DNA of 43,212 nucleotides. Origin: Leptospira biflexa (lineage in GTDB: Bacteria; Spirochaetota; DYNZ01). The notes under the pieces are model-generated. The model made no database searches. It saw only the letters and a list, made by a program, of their open reading frames with translations, and was not told the origin of the DNA. The stretch lies in NCBI GenBank assembly GCA_020720805.1, contig DYNZ01000021.1, forward strand, positions 1 through 43,212, written 5' to 3'. Both the position numbers and the translations under genes were made by a program. How positions within the stretch are numbered: the stretch's first letter is position 1; the number at the start of each line of letters is the position of its first letter. This document shows, in pieces, positions 34,916 through 43,014 of the stretch.

Positions 34916-36526
34916 GTGACTGTTAAAAACCAGAAAAAAAAGTTAATACGAAAACTCTGGTTCTGGTATATAAAATTTCGTGGAAAAATACTAGGTATAT
35001 CTATTTTTGGAAAGCTACTTGGTATTGGACTTTTGCTCTCCATTTTTTTTAGCCTGGCCATTGGCATTCAATTACAAAGATATTTAAGCAAGCAACTGGT
35101 TGATTTTCAGGTGCAAAAAGTAGCGGAAACAGCCGGTTTTCTATCGCAAACGCTTCGTGAATATTTAAGGAAGAAAAACGTGCAAGCGATGGATGCTAAG
35201 ATGCAGGGTCTAATTCATAGCTTTGAGGATATTCAATATATCGTAGTTTTTGGAGCGCAGGGAAAATTGTTGTGTCATAGGGTTCATCCCAGATACTTTT
35301 TGAAATTAAACAAGAATGCATTTTCTGGGAATGGAAAATTATTCTTTTTTACTAAAAATGAATTTACGAATTTAGAGAATATTCATCGAACAGGAAGAAA
35401 GAAATATCTTGAGTATCATTACGAATTTATTGATAAAAGACGTGAAATAGTCTTAAATAACGGCACTGCTGTGTATGTTCAATATCAGGAAGGTACAGAA
35501 GGAACTCTTTTTGCTGCATCTGTATCTATAGAGGATGGCATTTTAGGACATTTGCAGCTAGGGCTCTCCGGTTCCTCGATGCATAAGCAGATCCGAGATA
35601 TATTTATCGATTTTCTATTAACCCTTGCTGTTTTTATGGTTTTGGGGATCTTTATCGCTTATTTTTTTGCTCATAGTTTTACGGTGCCGGTTTTAAGTCT
35701 TAGGAGAGCCGTTAGACTACTTTTGCAGGGTGATTATAATAGTCGAAGTAAAATTCATTCTAAAGATGAGATAGGCCAATTGGCGATCGCATTCAATCAA
35801 ATGGCGGCAGGATTGCAGGCATATCAGCAAAAACTATTGGAGCATGGAACGGAATTATCCTATCTTGTAAGCAAAACTGTATCAATTCAGGAAGAGGAAA
35901 GAAAAGCAATTGCTAGAGAACTTCATGATGAGCTCGGTCCAGCTTTGTCGGCTCTTTTAATAAAATTGCGCATGCTTGAATTGATCCAAAATATGGATGC
36001 ATCGGAGCAGTTGGAAGAGATTCGCCTGGGGATCAAGGGTATTATCGACAGGGTTCATACAATTTCCTGGAATATGAGGCCTTCCATACTGGATGATTAT
36101 GGATTGGATTTAGCTTTGCGGCGGTATATTTCAGAGCTTTCAAAATTGTATCAGGATTCTTTTTTTATCGATTATCAGAGTAATCTTGAAGCAAAAGAAC
36201 GTATCGCCCCTCATGTGGAAATTTCCCTTTATCGGATCGCCCAGGAGGCGATTCAAAATGCGATCCGTCACTCAGGAGGTTCTTCCATCAGTGTTGTTTT
36301 GGTGCGTGGAAAGAGTGAATTGATTTTACTTGTTGAAGACAATGGCCATGGTTTTGAATCAGAACGTCCCGCCAATTTACGTCCAGATGGCGGTATGGGG
36401 CTTATCAGTATGCGGGAAAGAGCCCTGTTAATCAAAGGTTCTTTTTTTGTTGATAGTGAGGCCGGTCGGGGGTCAACAGTCAGAGTAACAATTCCAACAG
36501 CATTTATTCCTAAAGAAGCAAATTGA
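34916..36526 (+). CDS. NarX/LiaS-like sensor histidine kinase (HisKA_3)
   Basis: 536 residues, inner membrane. One membrane helix near 37-57, a periplasmic sensor of about 170 residues, a second helix near 228-252, then HAMP (about 250-305) and the HisKA_3 dimerisation domain with His337 in IARELHDELGPALSALL. The ATPase domain has AQEAIQNAIRHSGG, LVEDNGHGFES and GGMGLISMRERALLIKG. Start GTG 34916. It lies between ccmE and ccmB and is followed by its regulator after 18 bases, so it probably senses a condition (redox, electron acceptor or haem) that governs c-type cytochrome production. The signal is not deducible. Confidence 0.88.
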   Translation: MTVKNQKKKLIRKLWFWYIKFRGKILGISIFGKLLGIGLLLSIFFSLAIGIQLQRYLSKQLVDFQVQKVAETAGFLSQTLREYLRKKNVQAMDAKMQGLIHSFEDIQYIVVFGAQGKLLCHRVHPRYFLKLNKNAFSGNGKLFFFTKNEFTNLENIHRTGRKKYLEYHYEFIDKRREIVLNNGTAVYVQYQEGTEGTLFAASVSIEDGILGHLQLGLSGSSMHKQIRDIFIDFLLTLAVFMVLGIFIAYFFAHSFTVPVLSLRRAVRLLLQGDYNSRSKIHSKDEIGQLAIAFNQMAAGLQAYQQKLLEHGTELSYLVSKTVSIQEEERKAIARELHDELGPALSALLIKLRMLELIQNMDASEQLEEIRLGIKGIIDRVHTISWNMRPSILDDYGLDLALRRYISELSKLYQDSFFIDYQSNLEAKERIAPHVEISLYRIAQEAIQNAIRHSGGSSISVVLVRGKSELILLVEDNGHGFESERPANLRPDGGMGLISMRERALLIKGSFFVDSEAGRGSTVRVTIPTAFIPKEAN

Positions 36527-36544
36527 TGGGAATGGAGGTAATCT

Positions 36545-37201
36545 ATGGCAATCAAAATAATGTTAGCTGACGATCATACTCTATTCCGTTCTGGGTTGCG
36601 AGCTTTGCTTGATAAAGAGGTCGATTTTGATGTTGTGAAAGAAACCAGTAATGGTTATGATACAGTACGCGAGGCTTTGAAGCAGGAGGTGGATTTGTTG
36701 GTACTCGATATCAGCATGCCTGGAGGATTAAGTGGATCTGAGATCGCCCGTTCCATACTAGAGAGGCGTCCTGGAATGCCAATAGTCGTCCTGACGATGC
36801 ATGATGATGAATATTATCTCAAGGAGTTTCTGCATCTTGGTGTCAAAGGATTTGTTTTGAAAAAATCAACAGATATGGAAGTTTTCCAGGCAATCCGAAC
36901 GGTTCATCAGGGTGGATTTTATATCGATACTTCGTTAGCTGCTCATCTTGTTGATCCATATATTGGTAAACATGATCACGACAAGGGGAACAAGGTGGAT
37001 ATGTTAACAAAGCGAGAGCAGGAGATATGCGCCTATCTGGCCTACGGGCATACCAGTGCTGAAATTGCCAGGAGATTAGATATTTCAAATCGAACCGCTG
37101 AAAAGCATCGCGCGCACATAATGGAAAAATTAAATTTGAAAAGTAGAGCCGATCTTGTTCGCTTTGCAATTGACAACAAACTTATGAAGCTGGAATCTTA
37201 G
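36545..37201 (+). CDS. NarL/FixJ-type response regulator
   Basis: 218 residues: receiver with Asp9-Asp10, phosphoacceptor Asp55 (LLVLDISMPGG), a Thr/Ser in VVLTMHDD and Lys in VKGFVLKKST; LuxR-type helix-turn-helix at the C-terminus (LTKREQEICAYLAYGHTSAEIARRLDISNRTAEKHRAHIMEKL). Pairs with the kinase just upstream. Candidate targets are the ccm genes and the cytochrome operon at 39.7-43 kb, but I see no defined operator. GGAGG sits before ATG. Confidence 0.9.
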   Translation: MAIKIMLADDHTLFRSGLRALLDKEVDFDVVKETSNGYDTVREALKQEVDLLVLDISMPGGLSGSEIARSILERRPGMPIVVLTMHDDEYYLKEFLHLGVKGFVLKKSTDMEVFQAIRTVHQGGFYIDTSLAAHLVDPYIGKHDHDKGNKVDMLTKREQEICAYLAYGHTSAEIARRLDISNRTAEKHRAHIMEKLNLKSRADLVRFAIDNKLMKLES

Positions 37202-37234
37202 TAGTAATCAATTGGTATTGGAAGCGGAGAGCTT

Positions 37235-37903
37235 ATGGCAGCGATATTCAAAACAGTATGGTTGGTTTTCTGGAAAGATATCCGTTTGGAGATGCGCAGT
37301 CGCGAAAGCATTTCGTCGGTTTTCATCTTTTCTGTATCGGTATTGGTGATTATGCATTTTGGTTTGGATCCACAGACTTTGCAAAGCGCGCATCTGCTGC
37401 CAGCACTGTTCTGGATAACAATGATTTTTGGCAGCATTCTCAGGCTTGGTAGAACATTTGAAAACGAAAAAGACGATAAAGCGTGGAGTATGATTTTGAC
37501 TATGCCTCTCGACAGAAGTTCGTTATTCCTTGGAAAGTTCTTTGCTAATTTCTTTATTTTTCTCATTTTGGAGATTATGCTGCTGCCGTTGTTCCTGGTT
37601 TTTTTTGATGTATCTATGCAATTTTCAATATTTTCTTTGTTGTTGATTATAAGCGGTGGACTGATAGGTTTGTCGGCATTGGGAACCACTATCGCTGTGC
37701 TAGCAATGAACCTGAAAATGCGTGAACTATTACTTCCGGTTTTATTGTTGCCCCTTTTTTTGCCGGTGCTCATAGGTTCTGTTGAAGGCACAACCGCGCT
37801 TTTTCAGGGTGGCGATTATTGGAAATGGCTCTCGATAGTTCTTGCCTTTGATACAATCTATACCAGCATCTCTTTGATTCTATTTGAATCTATCCTGGTA
37901 TGA
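37235..37903 (+). CDS. ccmB: haem exporter protein CcmB
   Basis: 222 residues, about six membrane helices. Membrane partner of the ABC ATPase CcmA in the haem-release step of cytochrome c maturation system I. FENEKDDKAWSMILTMPLDRSSLFLGKFFANFFIFLILE and the following FLVFFD, LGTTIAVLAMNLKMRELLLPVLLLPLFLPVLIG segments match the CcmB pattern (P-loop-facing coupling region and GxTI...LLP). No ccmA is found between 34 and 43 kb, so the ATPase must be encoded elsewhere. It is followed by ccmC 13 bases later. Confidence 0.9.
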   Translation: MAAIFKTVWLVFWKDIRLEMRSRESISSVFIFSVSVLVIMHFGLDPQTLQSAHLLPALFWITMIFGSILRLGRTFENEKDDKAWSMILTMPLDRSSLFLGKFFANFFIFLILEIMLLPLFLVFFDVSMQFSIFSLLLIISGGLIGLSALGTTIAVLAMNLKMRELLLPVLLLPLFLPVLIGSVEGTTALFQGGDYWKWLSIVLAFDTIYTSISLILFESILV

Positions 37904-37916
37904 AAGGAGATCTCGC

Positions 37917-38621
37917 TTGTTAGTAAATCTAAAATATCAGCGCTTTCTCGCAGGCATCAGCTTATTGGCATGGTTATTGATTGCACTTTCTATTGTACTT
38001 ATTTTTTTTTATGCGCCAAGGGAACAGACAATGGGTGACGTGCAAAAGATATTCTATTTCCATGTGCCCTCCGCCTGGATCGCTTTTGCCTCATTTTTTA
38101 TTGTGTTTCTTAGTTCGATTATGATACTCAGGAACAAGGGACGAAATTGGGATATACTGGCGTTATCCGCGGCAGAAATTGGCTTTCTCTTTACCACCAT
38201 AGTTCTTATAACTGGACCGCTGTGGGCGAAGCCAGTTTGGTTTATCTGGTGGACATGGGACATTCGTCTCACCTCTACTCTAATATTATGGCTGATTTAT
38301 GCCGGGTATTTTTTGCTGCGAGAGTTTGTTCCCGAGCAAACGACCAGGGAGAGGCTTGCTGCTGTGATTGGAATCCTTGCGTTTGTAGATATTCCCATCA
38401 TCTATTTTTCTATAAGATTGTGGAGGACTCAGCATCCATCACCTGTTATTGCAGGCGGAAAGGGAAGTGGTTTAGATCCAGATATGCGTTTGGTATTTTT
38501 TATATGTCTGGCAAGTTTTACACTATTGATGTTTGTTTTATTGTGGTTTCGCTATCGCGCGGAGTGGCAATTTCGTGAATTGCAGCGTCTTCGCAATCAA
38601 TGGCTGGAGAAAGTGAATTAG
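37917..38621 (+). CDS. ccmC: haem-handling protein CcmC
   Basis: 234 residues, six membrane helices. Transfers haem to CcmE. The tryptophan-rich periplasmic motif reads WFIWWTWDIRLTS, and two external histidines flank it: His49 in FYFHVPSAW and a later one in WRTQHPSPVI, the expected axial ligands. The start is TTG 37917, six bases after AAAGGAG; the frame can be extended 11 codons upstream into ccmB but without a ribosome site. It is directly followed by the small ccmD. Confidence 0.92.
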   Translation: MLVNLKYQRFLAGISLLAWLLIALSIVLIFFYAPREQTMGDVQKIFYFHVPSAWIAFASFFIVFLSSIMILRNKGRNWDILALSAAEIGFLFTTIVLITGPLWAKPVWFIWWTWDIRLTSTLILWLIYAGYFLLREFVPEQTTRERLAAVIGILAFVDIPIIYFSIRLWRTQHPSPVIAGGKGSGLDPDMRLVFFICLASFTLLMFVLLWFRYRAEWQFRELQRLRNQWLEKVN

Positions 38622-38624
38622 CCG

Positions 38625-38768
38625 ATGGAAAATATACATTATTTGGGATTAGCATATATGGCAATTTGGTTGTTGCTTGGTTATTTTGGTCTAAAAATAT
38701 TCCAGAAGCAGCAGAAAAATGAAAAAGAAATTCGCGAATTGATGGAGAGGATAGAAACGCAAAAATAA
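38625..38768 (+). CDS. ccmD: small CcmD-like protein
   Basis: 47 residues starting at ATG 38625, three bases after the ccmC stop. Sequence features: a short polar N-terminus (MENIHYLG), a single membrane helix (about 8-25, AYMAIWLLLGYFGLKIF), then a charged tail rich in Lys, Glu and Gln. This is the size, topology and place of CcmD, which stabilises CcmC with CcmE. The usual small size makes it easy to miss in automated calls. Confidence 0.75.
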   Translation: MENIHYLGLAYMAIWLLLGYFGLKIFQKQQKNEKEIRELMERIETQK

Positions 38769-38784
38769 AGTAATCGTTTGAATA

Positions 38785-39363
38785 TTAAGATCGAAAATTT
38801 TTTAATTCTGCATCGATGCGATCCATCAATTTGGGATAAATTTCTCCACTCGCGTTAGATCCTGGGTTTTTCTGCTGTACTGCATCTTTTTTTACAAATT
38901 TTCTGATAATGATTGAGACGATAATGGCGCCGCCTATCAATACTATAAATGGCAAAAACCAAACTAGAAGATTAAAGCCCTTGCTTTCAGGGGTTGCGCG
39001 TATCCTTTGCCACTGACTTTGCGGCATTTTTAGTGCTGGGCCATAATGCTTGATCATCGATTGAATTACCTCTTCGTCGCTTAAGCCCCGTTTCAATAAT
39101 AATACAATCCTCGATTTCATTTCCTGCGTCAGCGCACTATCAGCGTGCTGGTTCAAAGTTCCACCAAAACAGCAAGGTGCCATAATCTCATCATTTAATT
39201 TTTTAGCACGATTTTTAATCTCTTGATCCTGTATGGATGATGAAACCATTTTTTGGTTTTGCGCCGGTAAAATAGGGACTAATTTTGAACTTAATAGCAA
39301 TTGAAAAATGAAGATAAAAAATCAGGTGTTAGCCATTATTTTTTTTACTTTTAACCAAATCAT
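38785..39363 (-). pseudogene. ccmH: CcmH-like cytochrome c maturation protein, signal peptide interrupted by TGA
   Basis: The mature domain is on the minus strand. From 39300 down 171 codons are open: KNRAKKLNDEIMAPCCFGGTLNQHADSALTQEMKSRIVLLLKRGLSDEEVIQSMI, then a membrane helix (LLVWFLPFIVLIGGAIIVSIIIRKF). MAPCCFGGTL-H-D is a CC variant of the CcmH redox motif (classically LRCxxC). The natural start is ATG at 39363, seven bases after AAAAGGA; it gives MIWLKVKKIMANT, then TGA at 39324-39322, then in the same frame FFIFIFQLLLSSKLVPILPA, a typical signal core. So the stop falls in the signal peptide. TTG 39300 would give a shortened hydrophobic part. It is convergent with ccmD, 16 bases away. 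Confidence 0.72.
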
Positions 39364-39682
39364 ATTTGTATCCTTTTCAAGATTGGAAGTTCCCTAAATT
39401 GAATTAGTGATCCTTAATATTTGTCTGAATGATTTGCAATGAGTCTTGTTGAATTTAGAATATGGAATATAGTAATAAAAAATCAAGAACAAAAATAAGT
39501 AAATACATACAAACAAAAAAATATAGGTATAAAATACCCATCAGGTGGTAATTTTTACGGAAGAAATGGAAAATAAAAAGTAAGTAATGCTCATTGCGTA
39601 TTGATTCTGACTATGGTAGGTTAAATGTGAAATGAAATATTAAGATTTGTATTGAAAGGTTAAACTAAGGAGATTTCTTGAA
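39364..39682. other. AT-rich divergent intergenic region
   Basis: 319 bases between ccmH (minus) and the lipoprotein gene (plus), so promoters for both should be here. Long A/T runs and a GGTAT-AAA-ATACC inverted repeat around 39526-39540 could be a regulator site. TTGATT near 39600 is a possible -35 for the rightward operon. TAAGGAG ahead of ATG 39683 is its ribosome site. No gene seen. Confidence 0.5.
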
Positions 39683-40381
39683 ATGAAAAAAAATCAGAGA
39701 ATTATCTTAACGCTTTTGGGATCCATTATGTTAATCTCCATTTTTTTTATTTCGTGTGCTACCCAAAAAGGGAAAACTGTACTTGAGGTACTTGATAGTG
39801 GACGTTATACATACGCCAGTATACAAGATGGTGATAAAAAGTATTGGGTCGCTGGTCCTAAAAAAAAATTGAATGTTGGACAGGCAATTGACTTTGAAAA
39901 TTCATTAAGCATGGAAAAATTTCATAGTAAGGCTTTAAAAAGAGATTTTAGCCCTATTATTTTTGCAAACCGTTGGATACAACCCAATCAAAAAGATGAA
40001 TCGAAGAGTCAGAATGGATCGGATGAGATAAAAAAAATAAGTTCCAGTCAGATGGTTGAGCGGAGCGCTATTAAGCCATGGAAAAATGATATTTCTGTGG
40101 AGGATATATTAAAAGGAAAAAGTAATTATAGCGGAAAGAAAATATCGGTTACTGGGAAGGTAATTAAGGTAAACGAAAATATTCTGAACCGAAATTGGAT
40201 ACATGTCCAAGATGGTACTTCAAACAATGGAATCTACGATCTAACAGTAACATCAGAAGACAAAGCCAAGGCAGGGGAAATTGTTCGCATCATAGGCACT
40301 GCTGTGTATGATAAAGATTTTGGTGCAGGCTATGTTTATTCAACATTAATTGAAAACGCATCCATAGAGAAAGTTAAATGA
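39683..40381 (+). CDS. NrfJ-like / OB-fold lipoprotein
   Basis: 232 residues with a lipoprotein signal (hydrophobic core then FFISC). Residues about 30-95 (TVLEVLDSGRYTYASIQDGDKKYWVAG, KKLNVGQAIDF and a later FANRW) resemble the NrfJ-related domain found with cytochrome operons. Residues about 140-230 (VEDILKGKSNYSGKKISVTGKVIKVNENI, WIHVQDGT, GEIVRIIGTAVYDKDFGAGYVY) look like an OB fold. The link between the two is low-complexity. It probably sits in the outer membrane or periplasm as an accessory to the barrel and cytochrome downstream. Exact role unknown. Confidence 0.7.
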   Translation: MKKNQRIILTLLGSIMLISIFFISCATQKGKTVLEVLDSGRYTYASIQDGDKKYWVAGPKKKLNVGQAIDFENSLSMEKFHSKALKRDFSPIIFANRWIQPNQKDESKSQNGSDEIKKISSSQMVERSAIKPWKNDISVEDILKGKSNYSGKKISVTGKVIKVNENILNRNWIHVQDGTSNNGIYDLTVTSEDKAKAGEIVRIIGTAVYDKDFGAGYVYSTLIENASIEKVK

Positions 40382-40409
40382 AACTATCAACTGAAAGGAG
40401 GGGTCTATT

Positions 40410-41915
40410 ATGAGATATGCAATAAATTTAATCCATTTGATCTCATCCATCAACATTAGGATATTAATTATTCTGCTGTTTTGCTCTCCTGCAATTTCGG
40501 CAGTTGATTTTAATGGAAGAATCGATACCAGGTACCAATTTCGATTTGGCGATTGGTCTGTTGATAATGATTTACTGCAATACCATTTTTTTGATGTTAG
40601 GCTAAGCGAAGCATTTAGCATCGAATGGTATGGTGTGTTGAAAAAGGATCTTGATAAAAAAATTGAAGACGTCTATGTATTGCAGGGGGATCCTAAAGAA
40701 TATAGTGATGTAGCCTTTCGCGGTCTGCCAGATGCAGCGAACAGTGAATATCAGGTAGAATATAGAATTTTTTCTGCATTTTTTCAGAATAAATCAAAAA
40801 TTTATGGAGTTCAATTGGGCAGAAATTATTTATCAACGTATGGCTTTAATACGTTTGATGGCGCTCAGGTATGGATGAATCCGTTTCCATGGTTAAGAAT
40901 GGAAGCCCTTGGCGGCAAGCCATGGCATTACGCTTACTACATCGCGAATACACCATATTATGATTCTAAGGAGTTTATCGCAGGCGGCGGTTTCGATTTC
41001 ATGTTTAAGGAAATATCTTTGTATGGACATCTAAAATACCTTAATTTGCATGAAAAAACAGATGTGACCTATTTGATAGGCGACCCAGCACAAACCACGA
41101 TTTCCAATGATCATTTTATCAAAGCAGATCTAAGTTTTAAGCCAGATTTACGGTTTCAAACTGATCTACAGACATCCATAATGAATGAACAAGCACGAAA
41201 TTTTAATTTTTCATTACGGGGATTTCTGCAAAGGCAGATGTTGACATACCGTCTAGAATACTTTCGGCAATTGGTCGGTATTCAGGATCTGGGAAATAGC
41301 TTAAATCAATATTCACTGTTTTTAGGAGCAAGTCAACCTTTTCATCGAATGAACGCTGTCATCAATCAAAGTTTGACAAAATTTTTTAATCTATCTGGCC
41401 CTGTTCAAAGCATGGAAGTCGAAATAAGTTATGCCTATCGAGCACCGATAGATGCCTCGGATAAAAATGCTTATAATCCATCTTTTCAAAGTATCAGAGG
41501 TGGTTTTATTTTTGCCAATCAACAGATGTATTACCTGCATCTGTTTTTTGATTATCTGTTTTATGCAAGTGAAAAGAATGATATGCTGGCTTCGGGTGGA
41601 GAAATTGGCAGGAATTGGCAAAAAATGAAATTATCTTTGGGAACAGCATTTTTTGTTCAAAAATATGATTATGAATATTCAACGACTCAGATTAAAGATT
41701 CTTTTTACGCGCGAGAATATTATCTCAATTTTGAATACTCATTCACTAAACAATGGAAGATAATCTGTAAAGCTTCGCTTGAACAAGCCGAGATGTCTTC
41801 ATTGACCAGTACCACGACAGTTAATCCGGGCTTGCAACAGGATTCTCGAACTGAGTTGATTTCAGATCCGAGAAATTATGTTACCTTTGATATTCGCGCA
41901 GCTTACACATTTTAA
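40410..41915 (+). CDS. outer-membrane beta-barrel (porin-like, porin-cytochrome partner)
   Basis: 501 residues. Signal peptide (hydrophobic LIHLISSINIRILIILLFCSPAISA) followed by alternating hydrophobic/polar strands with many aromatic residues, for example RIDTRYQFRFGDW, QYHFFDVRLSEAFSIEWYGVL, QVEYRIFSAFFQ and the C-terminal YVTFDIRAAYTF, whose last Phe is the usual outer-membrane insertion signal. GGAGG precedes ATG. The adjacent 14-haem cytochrome suggests this barrel is the porin of a porin-cytochrome conduit, as known in Geobacter and Shewanella, but no specific family match is claimed. Confidence 0.78.
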   Translation: MRYAINLIHLISSINIRILIILLFCSPAISAVDFNGRIDTRYQFRFGDWSVDNDLLQYHFFDVRLSEAFSIEWYGVLKKDLDKKIEDVYVLQGDPKEYSDVAFRGLPDAANSEYQVEYRIFSAFFQNKSKIYGVQLGRNYLSTYGFNTFDGAQVWMNPFPWLRMEALGGKPWHYAYYIANTPYYDSKEFIAGGGFDFMFKEISLYGHLKYLNLHEKTDVTYLIGDPAQTTISNDHFIKADLSFKPDLRFQTDLQTSIMNEQARNFNFSLRGFLQRQMLTYRLEYFRQLVGIQDLGNSLNQYSLFLGASQPFHRMNAVINQSLTKFFNLSGPVQSMEVEISYAYRAPIDASDKNAYNPSFQSIRGGFIFANQQMYYLHLFFDYLFYASEKNDMLASGGEIGRNWQKMKLSLGTAFFVQKYDYEYSTTQIKDSFYAREYYLNFEYSFTKQWKIICKASLEQAEMSSLTSTTTVNPGLQQDSRTELISDPRNYVTFDIRAAYTF

Positions 41916-41926
41916 GGGAGTATATT

Positions 41927-42991
41927 ATGAAATTACATTATGACTTCCATAAAAAAAGTAAAAATATTTTTGCTTTTATCTTAGTGGCAATCATAGCTTT
42001 ATCAACAAGCTTCCTTGGTGCAAGATTGTACAAAAAAGATAGCGGCATTAAATTTAGTCATAAATTGCACAAGGAACAGGGAAGCGATTGTGCTGCATGC
42101 CATAAGCAGGATAGCAAAGATGAGAGATTTATGGATTTTCCTGGTCATGCAAATTGCACATCCTGCCATGAGGATGCGCTAAGTAAGAATTGTAACTTGT
42201 GTCATACTGATTCAAAGCAGAAAACTTTTCTTCGGAAAAATCAAAAACTCAGCCCTCTTGTAGTATTCAAGCATACAAAACATAAAAATGCAGGTGTTTC
42301 CTGCCAATCATGTCATGTTGCAGCATTTAATTCGACAAGAGTAACGGGTAATGAACTCCTTCCCAAGATGAAAATTTGTGTTGATTGTCATAAAGAAAAA
42401 AATATTTCTAAACCGGATTATTGTACTTTTTGTCATGTTTCTGGCTCAGAAAAAATCAGACCTTTTGATCATTCATCAAATTGGTTAAAATTGCATGGTA
42501 AAGATGCAAAACTCCAATCAGATCAGGAAAATTGCAATATCTGCCATACCAAGGCAAATGGAAATGACTGCCAAAGTTGTCACCGACGCGAAAAGCCATC
42601 TACACATACATTAGGATGGAGGATAAGAACACATGCCCACGCGGCTTCAACGGATCGATCTTCCTGCAATGTTTGTCATACACAGAATGATTGCGTTAGT
42701 TGCCATACCACAACTAAACCTTTTACGCATACAGCTATGTGGGGCGGTGCATATAGTCGTCATTGCAACCATTGCCATCTTGATAGCTCAGGTTATGTGA
42801 GCGGTTCAGTGGATAAAGGAAATTGCTCGGTTTGTCACACTACTGGCCAAATCTTTGCCAAGCATAAGAGTAAAATGGTACCGACCCATTATCGCAATAA
42901 TTGTACCAATTGTCACGGTGTGCAAACTTCGGCGCCCAGAATTAAGCATCCTTATCCGGACGGTGTAACGTCCTGTATTCAATGTCATTAA
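41927..42991 (+). CDS. 14-haem c-type cytochrome, membrane-anchored or periplasmic
   Basis: 354 residues with an N-terminal hydrophobic segment (about 14-33) that is a signal or anchor. I count fourteen CxxCH motifs: CAACH, CTSCH, CNLCH, CQSCH, CVDCH, CTFCH, CNICH, CQSCH, CNVCH, CVSCH, CNHCH, CSVCH, CTNCH and CIQCH. Other histidines (KFSHKLH, FKHTKH, PFDHSS, PTHY) can act as distal ligands. The chain ends directly on the last CH. Eleven bases separate it from the barrel gene. It should carry electrons through or to the outer-membrane barrel. Loading 14 haems requires the ccm genes at 34.5-39.4 kb. Confidence 0.92.
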   Translation: MKLHYDFHKKSKNIFAFILVAIIALSTSFLGARLYKKDSGIKFSHKLHKEQGSDCAACHKQDSKDERFMDFPGHANCTSCHEDALSKNCNLCHTDSKQKTFLRKNQKLSPLVVFKHTKHKNAGVSCQSCHVAAFNSTRVTGNELLPKMKICVDCHKEKNISKPDYCTFCHVSGSEKIRPFDHSSNWLKLHGKDAKLQSDQENCNICHTKANGNDCQSCHRREKPSTHTLGWRIRTHAHAASTDRSSCNVCHTQNDCVSCHTTTKPFTHTAMWGGAYSRHCNHCHLDSSGYVSGSVDKGNCSVCHTTGQIFAKHKSKMVPTHYRNNCTNCHGVQTSAPRIKHPYPDGVTSCIQCH

Positions 42992-43014
42992 TTTGAGTTA
43001 GAAGGAACAGTACT

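Noticed and set aside
39322-39324. TGA in ccmH as selenocysteine
   Set aside because: It lies in a signal peptide, not at a redox site, and no SECIS-like stem follows at once.
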